The position numbers and the translations under genes were made by a program. The notes beneath the pieces were generated by a model. It was not told the origin of the DNA. It was given only the letters and a program-made list of their open reading frames with translations, and did no database searches. Below, in pieces: positions 1 through 9,055 of a DNA stretch of 64,000 bases. Source of the DNA: Vibrio gangliei. Lineage in GTDB: Bacteria; Pseudomonadota; Gammaproteobacteria; Enterobacterales; Vibrionaceae. The stretch is from contig NZ_AP021869.1 of assembly GCF_026001925.1 (NCBI RefSeq), forward strand, positions 248,001-312,000, written 5' to 3'. The number at the start of each line of letters is the position of its first letter. The stretch's first letter is position 1.

Positions 1-456
1 GATGTGGGTTCATTACTCTCTCTAAACTCTTTTTTTGCTAAAGAGTTAAGCGGGTTAGACAATATTTATCTAGCTGGTGCCTTATTAGGTAAAAACAAAA
101 AAGAAATTGAAGAGAAAATTGAAGAAATCATTAATTTCTCCGAGTTAGAAGAGTCCATTCATAAACCTATTGAAACTTACTCAAGTGGTATGGTTTCTCG
201 ACTAGCATTCTCGATTGCGACTACTTATCGCAGTGATATTTTGATCATTGACGAAGTATTGAGTGTAGGTGATAAATACTTTAGAGAAAAGTGTAAAAAG
301 AGAATGAATGAGATTATGAAGGAATCTCGTTTGATAATTATCGTTTCACACTCAGATTCGGATATAAGAAGTATGTGTAATCGTGCAGTTTATTTAGATA
401 AAGGACGAGTGATTGCTGATGGTAGTGTTTGTGAAATTTTTGATTTATATAATTAA
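1..456 (+). CDS. ABC-type polysaccharide exporter, ATP-binding subunit (C-terminal part)
   Basis: The reading frame is open from base 1, so the 5' part of the gene (Walker A) lies outside the window. Visible are the ABC signature YSSGMVSRLAF (from about nt 178), Walker B LIIDEVLSVGD (about 238-270) and the H-loop histidine in IVSHSD (about 343). The wording DEVLSVGD with a short C-terminus is typical of the Wzt/KpsT/TagH group, which powers export of finished O-antigen, capsule or teichoic-acid chains across the inner membrane. It stops 9 bp before the glycerophosphotransferase/glycosyltransferase gene, so the two are probably one operon. Wzt with a C-terminal carbohydrate-binding domain is ruled out because the protein ends soon after the H-loop region. 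Confidence 0.9.
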   Translation, partial: DVGSLLSLNSFFAKELSGLDNIYLAGALLGKNKKEIEEKIEEIINFSELEESIHKPIETYSSGMVSRLAFSIATTYRSDILIIDEVLSVGDKYFREKCKKRMNEIMKESRLIIIVSHSDSDIRSMCNRAVYLDKGRVIADGSVCEIFDLYN

Positions 457-465
457 AGGTTTAAA

Positions 466-2940
466 ATGAAAAAGATAAAAAACTTATTAGACATGATTAA
501 ATATATTATTTCATCCATGTTCTTCTCTAATATTAATGAAAAGTGGATCATCGGTGAAAGGCTTGGAGAATCAGCTAGTGATAATGGGTTTTACTTTTTT
601 AAATATTTAATGGAGCGCCAACCTGATAATGATAAATATTATTTTGTTTATAGAGATGATATGCTGTTAAGTAGTGATTTAGCAAAGTATAGGAAGAATT
701 GTATTAAGCTGAATTCATTAAAGCATTTTATTTTATACAATAAGTGTAAATATGTTATAGTATCTCATGGCGCTAGAGATGGTGTGCCAAATCTGATATA
801 TTATAAATTTAAATCTAAAATAAAGCCAATAGTATACCTTCAGCATGGTGTTGTTAAATTTAAGAAAATTCACTTCACAAAATTATCGTATAATAAAAAT
901 ATTGTCAGGTTTTTAGTATCGAATTCTGATGAGCAAAATATAATCTGCAATCAGATGATGTCCAAAAAAGATGAACATAACTATAACTTCAATTTATTTA
1001 AGTTGAAGTCTTATGAGTTGATGGACAAGAATTTATCAAAAGAATTTTCATATCTAAAAGAATACGTAGATCTATATAATTATTCTGAATCTACAATGGA
1101 TAAGTTAAGTGAAATAAAGAAAAGAATTGGATTTCCAATAGGTAGCGTTCCTATTACTGGTTTAGCTAGGCATGATAATCTCATTGAGGGGCATAATAGT
1201 CATGAGTCTTCAGGTAAGTATATATTAGTTTTTCCTACCTGGAGAGATAAATTAAAAAATGCTTCTGAAGTGGACTTCAAAGATAGCGATTTTTATAAGA
1301 ATTATAATGAATTAATTACAGACGATTGTTTGAGAGAAAATCTTGAAGCCAATGGTTATAAAATAAAGTTTCACCTTCATCCCGAAATGTTAAAGTTCAT
1401 GCCATTATTCAAGCATTCCAAAAAACATGTCGATTTTGTGTGTGGTAATATATCAAAAATGATATTGGATTCTGAGTTTTTAATTACAGATTACTCAAGT
1501 CTTGCTTGGGACTTTAAGGTTTTAAATAAAGATATTATTTTTTATCATTTCGATAAGGATGACTTTAATGTTAGCAGAAAAGGCTACTGTAATTCAGATG
1601 AGGATTGGCCAGGAGATGTATGTCATGACTTTTTTGAGTTGCGAAATTCTATTCTGAGTAATCTTAATAAATATACCCATAATATAATTCCTCACGATGC
1701 CAATAATGGATTTTGTCAGCGTATTTTTAATGAGATAAATTCGATACCTAAAAAAGTGTATTTTATGGTTTATAATATCTATGGTATCGGTGGTACTGTT
1801 AAAACAGTTACAAATACGGCAAATTATTTATATGCTAAAGGAGTTCCAGTTGAGATAATATCCGTTCGTCGTACTAAATTTAATCCAGATCTTGGTTTAG
1901 ATCCAGGTATAAAAATATCTGTGCTATTTGATGCTAGACAGAAAGGTACAAAATATAAATTTAAAAATAACAGTATAATAAAAGGTTTGAAAGGTATACC
2001 GGTTCGGTTATTATCTAGATTTTCTAGTTATTTGATTCATAAAGAGGAAGATTTGTTTACGATGTTTTCGTTGTTTACAGATTTACAGATAATTAGAAAG
2101 TTAAGGTCTTTAAAAGATTGTATTTTAGTCACAACCATCCCTAGTTTTAATATTATTGCGCCTAAATATACTAATGATAGTGTTAAAATTGTTGGTCAAG
2201 AACATAAATTTTTCGATGCCCATAATGGTTCACTTCAGAAATGTGTGGTTGAATCGTACCCTAGGCTTCATCATTTAACTGTATTAACTGATGATGATTT
2301 GAGTAAGTATAAAAATTTTATGGAACCGAACCGCCTATCCGTGCAGCCAAACGGGACAGAGTTGTTGCAGGAGATAGATGATTTTAATTGTGATAATCAA
2401 AAAAGATTTATAACGCTTGCTAGATTTGTAGAACAAAAACGCTTAGATCTATTGCTCGAATCATTTAAGGTCGTGGTGAACAATGATCCAGAATGTAAAT
2501 TAGATATTTTTGGCCATGGTCCCCTAAAGCCTGAACTAGAAATGATGATATTAAAGTTAGGATTGCAACATAATGTCTTCATTTTTGAGCCTGTAACTGA
2601 TGTATACTCTGTGTTACCTAATTATTCAGCATTTCTTTTAAGCTCTGGTTTTGAGCCTTTTGGTATGGTGATCATTGAAGCATATGCTTGTGGAGTTCCT
2701 GTAATATCCTTTGACATTGACTATGGCCCAAAAACTTTGATAAAAAATGAAATAACAGGCTTAAAGTCACAGGCATTTGATATAGAGATGTTTGCTAATT
2801 CTGTGTTAAAATTAGCAAGTGATCCTATATTAAGAATGAAGCTTAGTAAAAACTGCCTTCAAGAGGTATCTCAGAATTACTCTACTGATGCAGTTGGAGA
2901 TAGATTTATACAGACATTAAATAATCTGAGCTGCGGATAA
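466..2940 (+). CDS. Fusion protein: CDP-glycerol glycerophosphotransferase + GT4 glycosyltransferase
   Basis: 824 residues with two recognisable halves. The N-terminal half (about 90-420) has TagB/TagF glycerophosphotransferase features: YLQHGVVK, FPTWRDK, HLHPEM (about 303) and ITDYSS (about 340), so it probably moves glycerol-phosphate or another polyol-phosphate from a CDP carrier onto a lipid-linked glycan. The C-terminal half (about 435-820) is a GT-B glycosyltransferase of family 4, with ITLARFVEQKR (about 649), FGHGPLKPELE and EPFGMVIIEAYACGVPV (about 731-747). Start is ATG 466, preceded by an AAAGGT ribosome site. With the ABC exporter upstream, the context suggests a phosphate-containing capsule or O-chain exported by the ABC route. 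The acceptor and sugar cannot be read from the sequence. Confidence 0.88.
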   Translation: MKKIKNLLDMIKYIISSMFFSNINEKWIIGERLGESASDNGFYFFKYLMERQPDNDKYYFVYRDDMLLSSDLAKYRKNCIKLNSLKHFILYNKCKYVIVSHGARDGVPNLIYYKFKSKIKPIVYLQHGVVKFKKIHFTKLSYNKNIVRFLVSNSDEQNIICNQMMSKKDEHNYNFNLFKLKSYELMDKNLSKEFSYLKEYVDLYNYSESTMDKLSEIKKRIGFPIGSVPITGLARHDNLIEGHNSHESSGKYILVFPTWRDKLKNASEVDFKDSDFYKNYNELITDDCLRENLEANGYKIKFHLHPEMLKFMPLFKHSKKHVDFVCGNISKMILDSEFLITDYSSLAWDFKVLNKDIIFYHFDKDDFNVSRKGYCNSDEDWPGDVCHDFFELRNSILSNLNKYTHNIIPHDANNGFCQRIFNEINSIPKKVYFMVYNIYGIGGTVKTVTNTANYLYAKGVPVEIISVRRTKFNPDLGLDPGIKISVLFDARQKGTKYKFKNNSIIKGLKGIPVRLLSRFSSYLIHKEEDLFTMFSLFTDLQIIRKLRSLKDCILVTTIPSFNIIAPKYTNDSVKIVGQEHKFFDAHNGSLQKCVVESYPRLHHLTVLTDDDLSKYKNFMEPNRLSVQPNGTELLQEIDDFNCDNQKRFITLARFVEQKRLDLLLESFKVVVNNDPECKLDIFGHGPLKPELEMMILKLGLQHNVFIFEPVTDVYSVLPNYSAFLLSSGFEPFGMVIIEAYACGVPVISFDIDYGPKTLIKNEITGLKSQAFDIEMFANSVLKLASDPILRMKLSKNCLQEVSQNYSTDAVGDRFIQTLNNLSCG

Positions 2941-3009
2941 GAAATGAACTAAATGCCCAAGTCGCGCTCAGATCGCTTGTCGAGAATTATCAATCGCAAG
3001 GATTTGGGC

Positions 3010-3429
3010 ATGATTAATTTAGAAGCTATTTATACTGATGTCGATGATTTTTGTTTACTCTTTATTCCTCAATGGGAAGCCCACTTAATTGAATCAGGGC
3101 TTAAGCAACGAAGAAGGCCTTCTAAGTTAAGCGAAAGCGAAGTAATGACGATTGTCATCGCTTTTCATCAGTCTGGATACCGTGATTTCAAAACTTTCTA
3201 TATAAATCATGTCATTAAATATTGGAATAAAGATCTTCCTTCCCTCGTAAGTTACACAAGAATGCTTAAATTACTTCAATCTGTGCTTGTGTCGTTAAGC
3301 TCTTTTCTTACTCAAAGAAAATCAAAACCGACTGGTATCGCTTTTATTGATTCAACAAAACTACAAGTTTGCCAGTATACGCCCCATGAACCCATGGGGC
3401 GTATACATTCAAAGCACTTCAAGGACTGA
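3010..3429 (+). pseudogene. IS982-family transposase, truncated
   Basis: The frame begins like IS982-family transposases (INLEAIYTDVDDFCLLF, then KQRRRPSKLSESEVMTIVIAFHQSGYRDFKTFY). It reaches the first catalytic-domain segment GIAFIDSTKLQVC, where the first DDE aspartate sits, then is lost after about residue 122 of a normal 290 or so. The last 17 codons do not resemble the family and run through an inverted repeat. ATG 3010 is the family-like start; the frame is also open from ATG 2953. An 8-bp inverted pair ATGCCCAA (2953-2960) and TTGGGCAT (3004-3011) brackets the putative start. It is a dead element at the junction between two polysaccharide gene blocks. Confidence 0.8.
3375..3406. repeat. 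Perfect 13-bp inverted repeat at transposase breakpoint
   Basis: GTATACGCCCCAT (3375-3387), a 6-base loop GAACCC, then its exact reverse complement (3394-3406). It sits exactly where the IS982 transposase stops resembling its family. No T-run follows, so a simple rho-independent terminator is not obvious. It may mark the end of a second small element or a rearrangement join. Confidence 0.7.
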
Positions 3430-3531
3430 ACACAGGGGAAAAGGGAGGGGGAGTTCTTCCCAGTGATGGCTGCCAGGGGGGCGTGTCGTAGTATAGGCCT
3501 TTATGACAAAGGTTATTACTGAACCCTACCT

Positions 3532-4590
3532 CTAACGGCTAGATTTATAAAATCGATCTTCAATGTGAGTTTTTGTTAACGTAGATACAAATATAACAGT
3601 AATCAAACAGGTGACAATATAACCATATGCGATGATGGTAGGTTCTTCTATGATTGCCCTCGAAAAAGGAATGTGGAAAACCTTTGGTAGCACTAAAAAT
3701 ATTGCAAAGATAAAATATAACGTTGGAACATGTGTTAAATATATAGAGTATGAAAGCTCACCTGCTTTTAATAGTGGGCGAATGTTAAGTGCGCGATTTA
3801 AAACTCCTTTATCAGCAGCAACCAGTATTATGCATATGGAAAAAACTAAGCTAGGGTATATTGATGGCTTTGGACTCAATATTATAGTTGCATAGATCAG
3901 TGCTGGAATCAGAATGATATTGACGAAGGATAATTTCTCAAATTTAGACTTTTCTGATCTATAAATGTAAAAAGATATAACCCCGAGAAAGAACCCATAG
4001 ATTCCTCTAGCTGCTTGTATGGTTAGGCCATAATCCTTGATAAGGTTTAATCCACCGATGAAAATGGCTATTATCCAAAATAACCATTTAAATCTATTCG
4101 AAATTGCAGTTAAAAAGAATGCTAAGTAAATGTAAAATTCAATGCTTATGCTCCATGAAGCATAATTAAATGAAAGGTGGTTAAAGTGACTAAACCAGGA
4201 TTGAAGTAATAAAATATTTGGAAGTAATTCATTTAATGCAGTTTTACCAGAAAAAGCATCTTTTCCAATATTGAACCCTAGGTGAGATAAAACTAAGAGT
4301 GCAACCTGTATTCCAACTATCACTAGTAATGTAATAATATGAAGTGGATAAATACGCTTAAATCTATTAGTGAAAAAATCTTTAAATTTAATTGTATGTG
4401 ATTTGCTAAATTTGAAAGACAGAACAAAACCACTCAGAACAAAGAAAAAATCGACAAATATACGACTATGAGCGACGAATTCAATCTCTTTTATATTTCC
4501 AACCCATCTTAGATGGTAAAGCACAACCATGATAGCAAATATGCCTCTTAGACTATCAAGGGAGTCGAAACGTTCTTTTTGAGTTGACAT
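3532..4590 (-). CDS. Acyltransferase 3 family membrane protein (OafA-like)
   Basis: 352 residues, almost entirely hydrophobic segments. The N-terminus DSLRGIFAIMVVLYHLRW (about 12-29), with the conserved arginine and histidine, and the next block FFFVLSGFVLSFKF are hallmarks of acyltransferase family 3. These inner-membrane enzymes O-acetylate surface sugars. About 10 transmembrane helices are expected. The start at 4590 has an AGGT ribosome site 6 bp upstream. It is transcribed against the neighbouring operons and probably decorates the polysaccharide made by this locus. The exact sugar modified is unknown. Confidence 0.9.
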   Translation of the reverse strand: MSTQKERFDSLDSLRGIFAIMVVLYHLRWVGNIKEIEFVAHSRIFVDFFFVLSGFVLSFKFSKSHTIKFKDFFTNRFKRIYPLHIITLLVIVGIQVALLVLSHLGFNIGKDAFSGKTALNELLPNILLLQSWFSHFNHLSFNYASWSISIEFYIYLAFFLTAISNRFKWLFWIIAIFIGGLNLIKDYGLTIQAARGIYGFFLGVISFYIYRSEKSKFEKLSFVNIILIPALIYATIILSPKPSIYPSLVFSICIILVAADKGVLNRALNIRPLLKAGELSYSIYLTHVPTLYFIFAIFLVLPKVFHIPFSRAIIEEPTIIAYGYIVTCLITVIFVSTLTKTHIEDRFYKSSR

Positions 4591-4708
4591 TTAAGTACCT
4601 TTGGTGGGGAATTTTTATAAGTCATTGACTGTAACTGAATTAGATTTCATATCAGTTACGTCAAAATTGTATTATTAACGAGCTAGTAAGCTTATTGATG
4701 GAATAATA

Positions 4709-6655
4709 TTACTCGTTTTTATTTTTCACTCTATACCCAGTCGGCGTTTCCAACAAAATACGCTTAATGCATTCCAAGTCAAAGTCGTGACAACAGGCAT
4801 CAAGTTGCTGTAGAACGGTTTCCATTTCTGCCCAACTTAAACTTTCTTCACAAGCAGTCATGATTTTAGGGTGGCAAGTTCCCGTAACATTTTCGCCAAT
4901 TAACAGTTCTTCATAGAGCTTTTCTCCTGGGCGTAAGCCGGTAAAGCGAATCTCTATATCACCTTCTTTTTTGTCATCATCTCTTTTATTGGTATCACTG
5001 ATGCTGTGTTCTGTCATCCCCATCAAATGAATCATACGTTTAGCTAGGTCGAGAATTTTCACAGGCTCTCCCATGTCTAGCACAAATACTTGCCCATTAT
5101 GACCAATAGCCCCAGCTTGAATAACGAGTTGAGCTGCTTCGGGGATTAACATAAAGAAACGGGTAATATCAGGGTGGGTAACGGTAACAGGTCCACCTTT
5201 TCTAATTTGCTGTTTAAATAATGGAACAACAGAGCCTGAAGAACCAAGTACGTTACCAAAACGAACCATAGTAAAGCAGGTGTTAGACTGGCGATCGGAT
5301 AAAGCTTGTAGCACTAACTCGGCTAATCGCTTACTTGCTCCCATCACATTGGTTGGTCGAACCGCTTTATCGGTAGAAATAAGAGTGAAATTTTTTACAC
5401 CTGTGTTAATTGCCGTTTCCGCTACCGATAAAGTACCGAAGACATTATTGCGAATTCCTTCAACAATATTATCTTCAACAAGGGGAACATGCTTATAAGC
5501 TGCCGCGTGATACACGGTATCAATTTTGTGTGTAATCATGAGCTTTTCAACATGGTTTTGACGCTGAACCGAGCCTAAAGCAGCAATGATTTTTGTATCA
5601 AATTTAAGGTGAGTTTTCGCTGATTGTAGCTCCTGGTCTATTTTGTATAAGTTGTACTCATTAAGCTCAAATAACACAATGCATTTGGGCTTTTGGGCGA
5701 GTATTTGGCGGCATAGTTCTGAGCCTATAGAACCACCGGCCCCAGTAACCATGATATTTTGGTCGGTGATGTTTTGGCTTAATAGTTCTGGAACCGGATC
5801 GACTTGAGTTCGGCCAAGTAAATCGGCCACATCAAGGTCTTTAATTTCTCCAATTTGAGCGCGGCCAGTGGCAATATCTTCAACTGAAGGAACCGATTGA
5901 AGCTCAATAGGCCAAGTCGATAGTCGGTCGACTAAGCGTAAGCGCTCACCCTTATTGATGTTATTAATTGCTAGTAATAATTTTACGGGCTGGTATAGCG
6001 ATTTGAGTTTATCGAAATCAGAGCTTGGATGTACACGTAAACCGTAGATAACCTGGCCAATTTTTTTCGGGTCATCATCAAATAAAACGGCAGGGTTATA
6101 TTCCTCACCTGACGATAGGGCAAATGCAAGGTCTCGACCGGTTGCCCCTGCTCCATAAATGAAGACATTGGGTTTATTACGGCGGTAAAACTGATGGTAG
6201 TAATTACGAATTAGAATTCTAGGTCCGCCTAAAGTAACCACAGCAAAACCAGCAAAAATTAGTGGAACGCTACGTGGTACAAACGAATGGAAATAAAAGC
6301 TAGAGATCATCAGAGCAATAGTTGAGAGCATCACTGCTAAGAATATGTGCCCAAGTGCAGCGACCATCATATAACGAATCACCGCTCGGTACATACCAAG
6401 TTTGATGAAAGCAGCTATGGTTACGATAACGGTAACAACCCAACTTAAAATTTCAGGAGTACCAATCGGAAAGTGATAATGACCTAAACGTACAACCACC
6501 GCAAAGTAGAGAGAAAAGGTGATGGCTGCAATATCGTAAATGGCATTAATAATGCGTTTTTCGCGGCGTCTGATTTTCAACAAGTTTTTAAGAGTTTGAT
6601 ACATAGATTTAAGGCAACTTGAATGGACAAGTGAATTGTAAACTGCTTTATACAC
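4709..6655 (-). CDS. Membrane-bound nucleotide-sugar 4,6-dehydratase (WbpM/FlmA/CapD family)
   Basis: 648 residues. About four transmembrane helices lie in the first 150 residues, a first Rossmann-like segment follows (VFIYGAGATGRDLA), then the catalytic extended-SDR domain with NAD-binding MVTGAGGSIGSELCRQI (about 300-316) and HAAAYKHVPLVEDN (about 381-394). Length and layout match WbpM, which converts UDP-GlcNAc to UDP-4-keto-6-deoxy-GlcNAc at the inner membrane. Together with the adjacent divergently transcribed reductase (6744) and initiating transferase (7727), it fits the WbpM-WbpV / WreV-WreQ route to UDP-QuiNAc. The 88-bp gap to the reductase should hold both promoters. Confidence 0.9.
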   Translation of the reverse strand: MYKAVYNSLVHSSCLKSMYQTLKNLLKIRRREKRIINAIYDIAAITFSLYFAVVVRLGHYHFPIGTPEILSWVVTVIVTIAAFIKLGMYRAVIRYMMVAALGHIFLAVMLSTIALMISSFYFHSFVPRSVPLIFAGFAVVTLGGPRILIRNYYHQFYRRNKPNVFIYGAGATGRDLAFALSSGEEYNPAVLFDDDPKKIGQVIYGLRVHPSSDFDKLKSLYQPVKLLLAINNINKGERLRLVDRLSTWPIELQSVPSVEDIATGRAQIGEIKDLDVADLLGRTQVDPVPELLSQNITDQNIMVTGAGGSIGSELCRQILAQKPKCIVLFELNEYNLYKIDQELQSAKTHLKFDTKIIAALGSVQRQNHVEKLMITHKIDTVYHAAAYKHVPLVEDNIVEGIRNNVFGTLSVAETAINTGVKNFTLISTDKAVRPTNVMGASKRLAELVLQALSDRQSNTCFTMVRFGNVLGSSGSVVPLFKQQIRKGGPVTVTHPDITRFFMLIPEAAQLVIQAGAIGHNGQVFVLDMGEPVKILDLAKRMIHLMGMTEHSISDTNKRDDDKKEGDIEIRFTGLRPGEKLYEELLIGENVTGTCHPKIMTACEESLSWAEMETVLQQLDACCHDFDLECIKRILLETPTGYRVKNKNE

Positions 6656-6743
6656 TTTTACTATGCTATTTGTTTTTACTCACATGAGTTTACGATAAAA
6701 TCGATAAAATTATTGGTACTTCATCAAGAAAAGACCCTCAATT

Positions 6744-7715
6744 ATGAAAATTTTAGTAACAGGTGCCACAGGGTTTGTGGGGCAGAAAGTGGTCGAAAAA
6801 GCATTAGAGAAGGAGATGGAAGTCTCTGCTATTGCTCGTAATAGTAAGCTCGTCACCCAGCAGAAAAGTTTACCTCAAGTTGAGTGGCATCATGGTGAGT
6901 TAACGCCCGATTTTGATTGGAGTTCTTGCCTAGATGGAGTTGATTGCGTGATCCACTGTGCTGCCCGTGTTCATCAAATGAATGAAGATGCCTCTGTAGC
7001 ACAAAAAAACTATGATGATGCCAATTTTCGTTCAACTTTAAACTTAGCGCACCAAGCTCAACAAGTTGGTGTTAAACGGTTTATTTTTTTAAGTTCCATT
7101 AAAGTTAATGGTGAAAGCACTGAGTTAAACGAGCCGTTTACACGTACAGTAGAACAAGAGCCAGAAGACCCTTATGGCCTCAGTAAATATAAAGCAGAAC
7201 AGGCTTTACAAACACTTTCTAAAGACTCGGGACTTGATGTTGTCATTATCCGTCCGCCTCTGGTATATGGGCCAGGAGTAAAAGCGAACTTTCAAGCTAT
7301 GATGAAGTGGGTTTGCCGAGGTATACCGTTGCCATTAGGGGCGATACATAATAAGCGAAGTATGGTTTATCTTGATAACTTAGTTGATTTGATTTTAACC
7401 TGTACGCAGCACAATGAAGCTATAAATGAGGTTTTTTTGGTGTCTGATGATCATGATATATCGACCAGTGAGTTGCTTTCTCAAATTAAACAGGCAGCGA
7501 ATTCTTCAACCTGGCTTATTCCTGTACCAATGAAGATCTTTACTATTGCAGCCAAACTGCTCAATAAGCCACAAATAGCTCAACGCCTATGTGGATCATT
7601 ACAGGTCGATATCTCTCATACAAAAAAACAGTTAAACTGGCAACCGCCGATTTCTTGGGAGCAGGGGATCACTAAAACGGTTTTATTCTATCTCAATAAT
7701 AAAAACACACACTAG
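6744..7715 (+). CDS. NAD-dependent epimerase/reductase, WbpV-like (probable UDP-QuiNAc or related synthesis)
   Basis: 323 residues of extended-SDR type: nucleotide-binding GATGFVG (7-13) at the N-terminus, FLSSIKVNGE, and catalytic Y144-x3-K148 in YGLSKYK. The family contains C4 epimerases and 4-keto reductases that cannot be told apart by eye. Its position between a WbpM-like dehydratase and a PglC-like sugar-phosphate transferase argues for reduction of UDP-4-keto-6-deoxy-GlcNAc to UDP-QuiNAc or UDP-FucNAc. It is followed 11 bp later by the transferase, so they are co-transcribed. The alternative is a Gne-type UDP-GlcNAc C4-epimerase. Confidence 0.85.
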   Translation: MKILVTGATGFVGQKVVEKALEKEMEVSAIARNSKLVTQQKSLPQVEWHHGELTPDFDWSSCLDGVDCVIHCAARVHQMNEDASVAQKNYDDANFRSTLNLAHQAQQVGVKRFIFLSSIKVNGESTELNEPFTRTVEQEPEDPYGLSKYKAEQALQTLSKDSGLDVVIIRPPLVYGPGVKANFQAMMKWVCRGIPLPLGAIHNKRSMVYLDNLVDLILTCTQHNEAINEVFLVSDDHDISTSELLSQIKQAANSSTWLIPVPMKIFTIAAKLLNKPQIAQRLCGSLQVDISHTKKQLNWQPPISWEQGITKTVLFYLNNKNTH

Positions 7716-7726
7716 GTACTGCATTC

Positions 7727-8275
7727 ATGCTGCGATTACTGGATTTTTGCTTTTCTTTCTTTGGTTTGCTTTTTTTGTGGCCTTTTCTTTTGATTATTAC
7801 CGTTTTGGGCTATTTCGACACCGGTTCTCCAATATTTTGTCAAACTCGAGTAGGGCGTTACAAAAAGCCATTTACCTTGATCAAATTTAGGACCATGGCA
7901 GTTGAAACGGCATCGGTTGCTACACATGAAGTTGATCGCACAAGTATTACAAAGCTAGGTAGGTTCTTGAGAAAAACCAAGTTAGATGAATTACCTCAAT
8001 TGATTAATGTGTTAAAAGGGGAAATGAGCTTAGTTGGGCCAAGGCCAGGTTTGTTTAGCCAAGAGTTACTGATACATGAGCGAGAATTAAGAGGGGTATA
8101 TAACGTGCGTCCTGGTATAACAGGCCTTGCCCAAATCAGTGAGGTGGACATGTCTACGCCTGTAAAATTGGCAGAGTTAGATGCCAAAATGATCCAAACA
8201 ATCACCGTTAAAGACTATTTTAAGTATATCTTAGCAACGGTTACGGGCAGCGGTGCAGGAGATCGGGTGAAGTGA
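7727..8275 (+). CDS. Initiating sugar-phosphate transferase (PglC/WreU-like, polyprenol-phosphate acceptor)
   Basis: 182 residues, the short monotopic form of the bacterial sugar transferase family. One N-terminal membrane segment (about 3-28) is followed by the signature block LIKFRTMA...GRFLRKTKLDELPQLINVLKGEMSLVGPRP, with the conserved acidic pair and the PRP motif. It should load the first sugar-1-phosphate, here probably QuiNAc, onto undecaprenyl phosphate on the cytoplasmic face. It is the last gene before a 780-bp non-coding stretch, so it ends the 6744 operon. Confidence 0.92.
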   Translation: MLRLLDFCFSFFGLLFLWPFLLIITVLGYFDTGSPIFCQTRVGRYKKPFTLIKFRTMAVETASVATHEVDRTSITKLGRFLRKTKLDELPQLINVLKGEMSLVGPRPGLFSQELLIHERELRGVYNVRPGITGLAQISEVDMSTPVKLAELDAKMIQTITVKDYFKYILATVTGSGAGDRVK

Positions 8276-9055
8276 ACTTTTTGGCAAAAGAGAACAGTTT
8301 TCTTTTTTTTTTAGGGCCTATTGGGATGAAAAACCTAAACTTAAGTAAAACCTAGGCTCTACAAGCCCTCCTGCCATTTTAACCGTCTCAAACTGAAACA
8401 AAATTGTCTCACCCCTTTCAAAAACCTGAGAGCCTATGTGGCAAAAATGCCACTTAGGCAAAGCGATAAACCCATCATTTTTTCCCCATTCTCACACCGA
8501 AAATGTCCATGTCCTTCGAGAATTTTAGAGCAAATTAGAGTAGCAATTGAGCCATCTTGTTCGATTATTGGTGGTTGAAATTTGTCCGAGTATCGAGCTT
8601 CACATGTAAACGAAAATTATTTTCAAAAAAAGACTGGGATTTTTTGTGTGCTTAAGTAAACTGTAACCGCATAATTCAAACCCCATGCATTCATGAGGTT
8701 TATGTAATGAATGTTGCAGTGATGCTTTCTTCTACAGCTAAGTATCGCGAGTTTGATTTGGTTCAATGGATTGGGCTGAATACATGGTAGTTTGTCTTAA
8801 AGTTGTCACGCTCAGTGCGTATCATCTACAACAAGATATTCAATGAGACAGGGAGTCTTCGTTACACATCCCTGTGCGGTAGCCTGCCTACTATAAAATC
8901 AGTTATCAATCTCATTAGTGTATTCTTCATCTCTTATTTGTAAGCACGCCAAGCAATCGTTTACTTTTGTGGTTGTAGCTCGTGCTTTAGAACGCACTGC
9001 GTTTGGTTTTATGATTTAAGGTAAGCATGTTTAATAGATCAAAAGGGTGTAAAAA
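8276..9055. other. 780-bp non-coding stretch before the O-antigen-type operon
   Basis: No coding region longer than about 30 codons could be supported. It contains an imperfect palindrome around 8679-8702 (AAACC...GGTTT arms) and, near its 3' end, the JUMPStart/ops-like leader described separately. The promoter for the 9056 operon must lie here. A long untranslated leader is normal for RfaH-controlled polysaccharide operons. Confidence 0.6.
8848..8886 (+). promoter_or_regulatory. JUMPStart / ops-like element (RfaH recruitment)
   Basis: TGCGGTAGCCTG at 8875-8886 contains the ops core GCGGTAGC followed by NTG, matching the E. coli ops GGCGGTAGCGTG at 10 of 12 positions. Just upstream an exact 7-bp inverted pair ACAGGGA (8848-8854) and TCCCTGT (8869-8875) could form a hairpin abutting the element. 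It lies 170 bp before the first gene of the long operon, on the same strand. In E. coli, ops pauses RNA polymerase and recruits RfaH to let it read long polysaccharide operons. Confidence 0.75.

Noticed and set aside
8707..8790. Possible 27-codon gene upstream of the polysaccharide operon
   Set aside because: No ribosome site, no family likeness, and it lies in a long untranslated leader.
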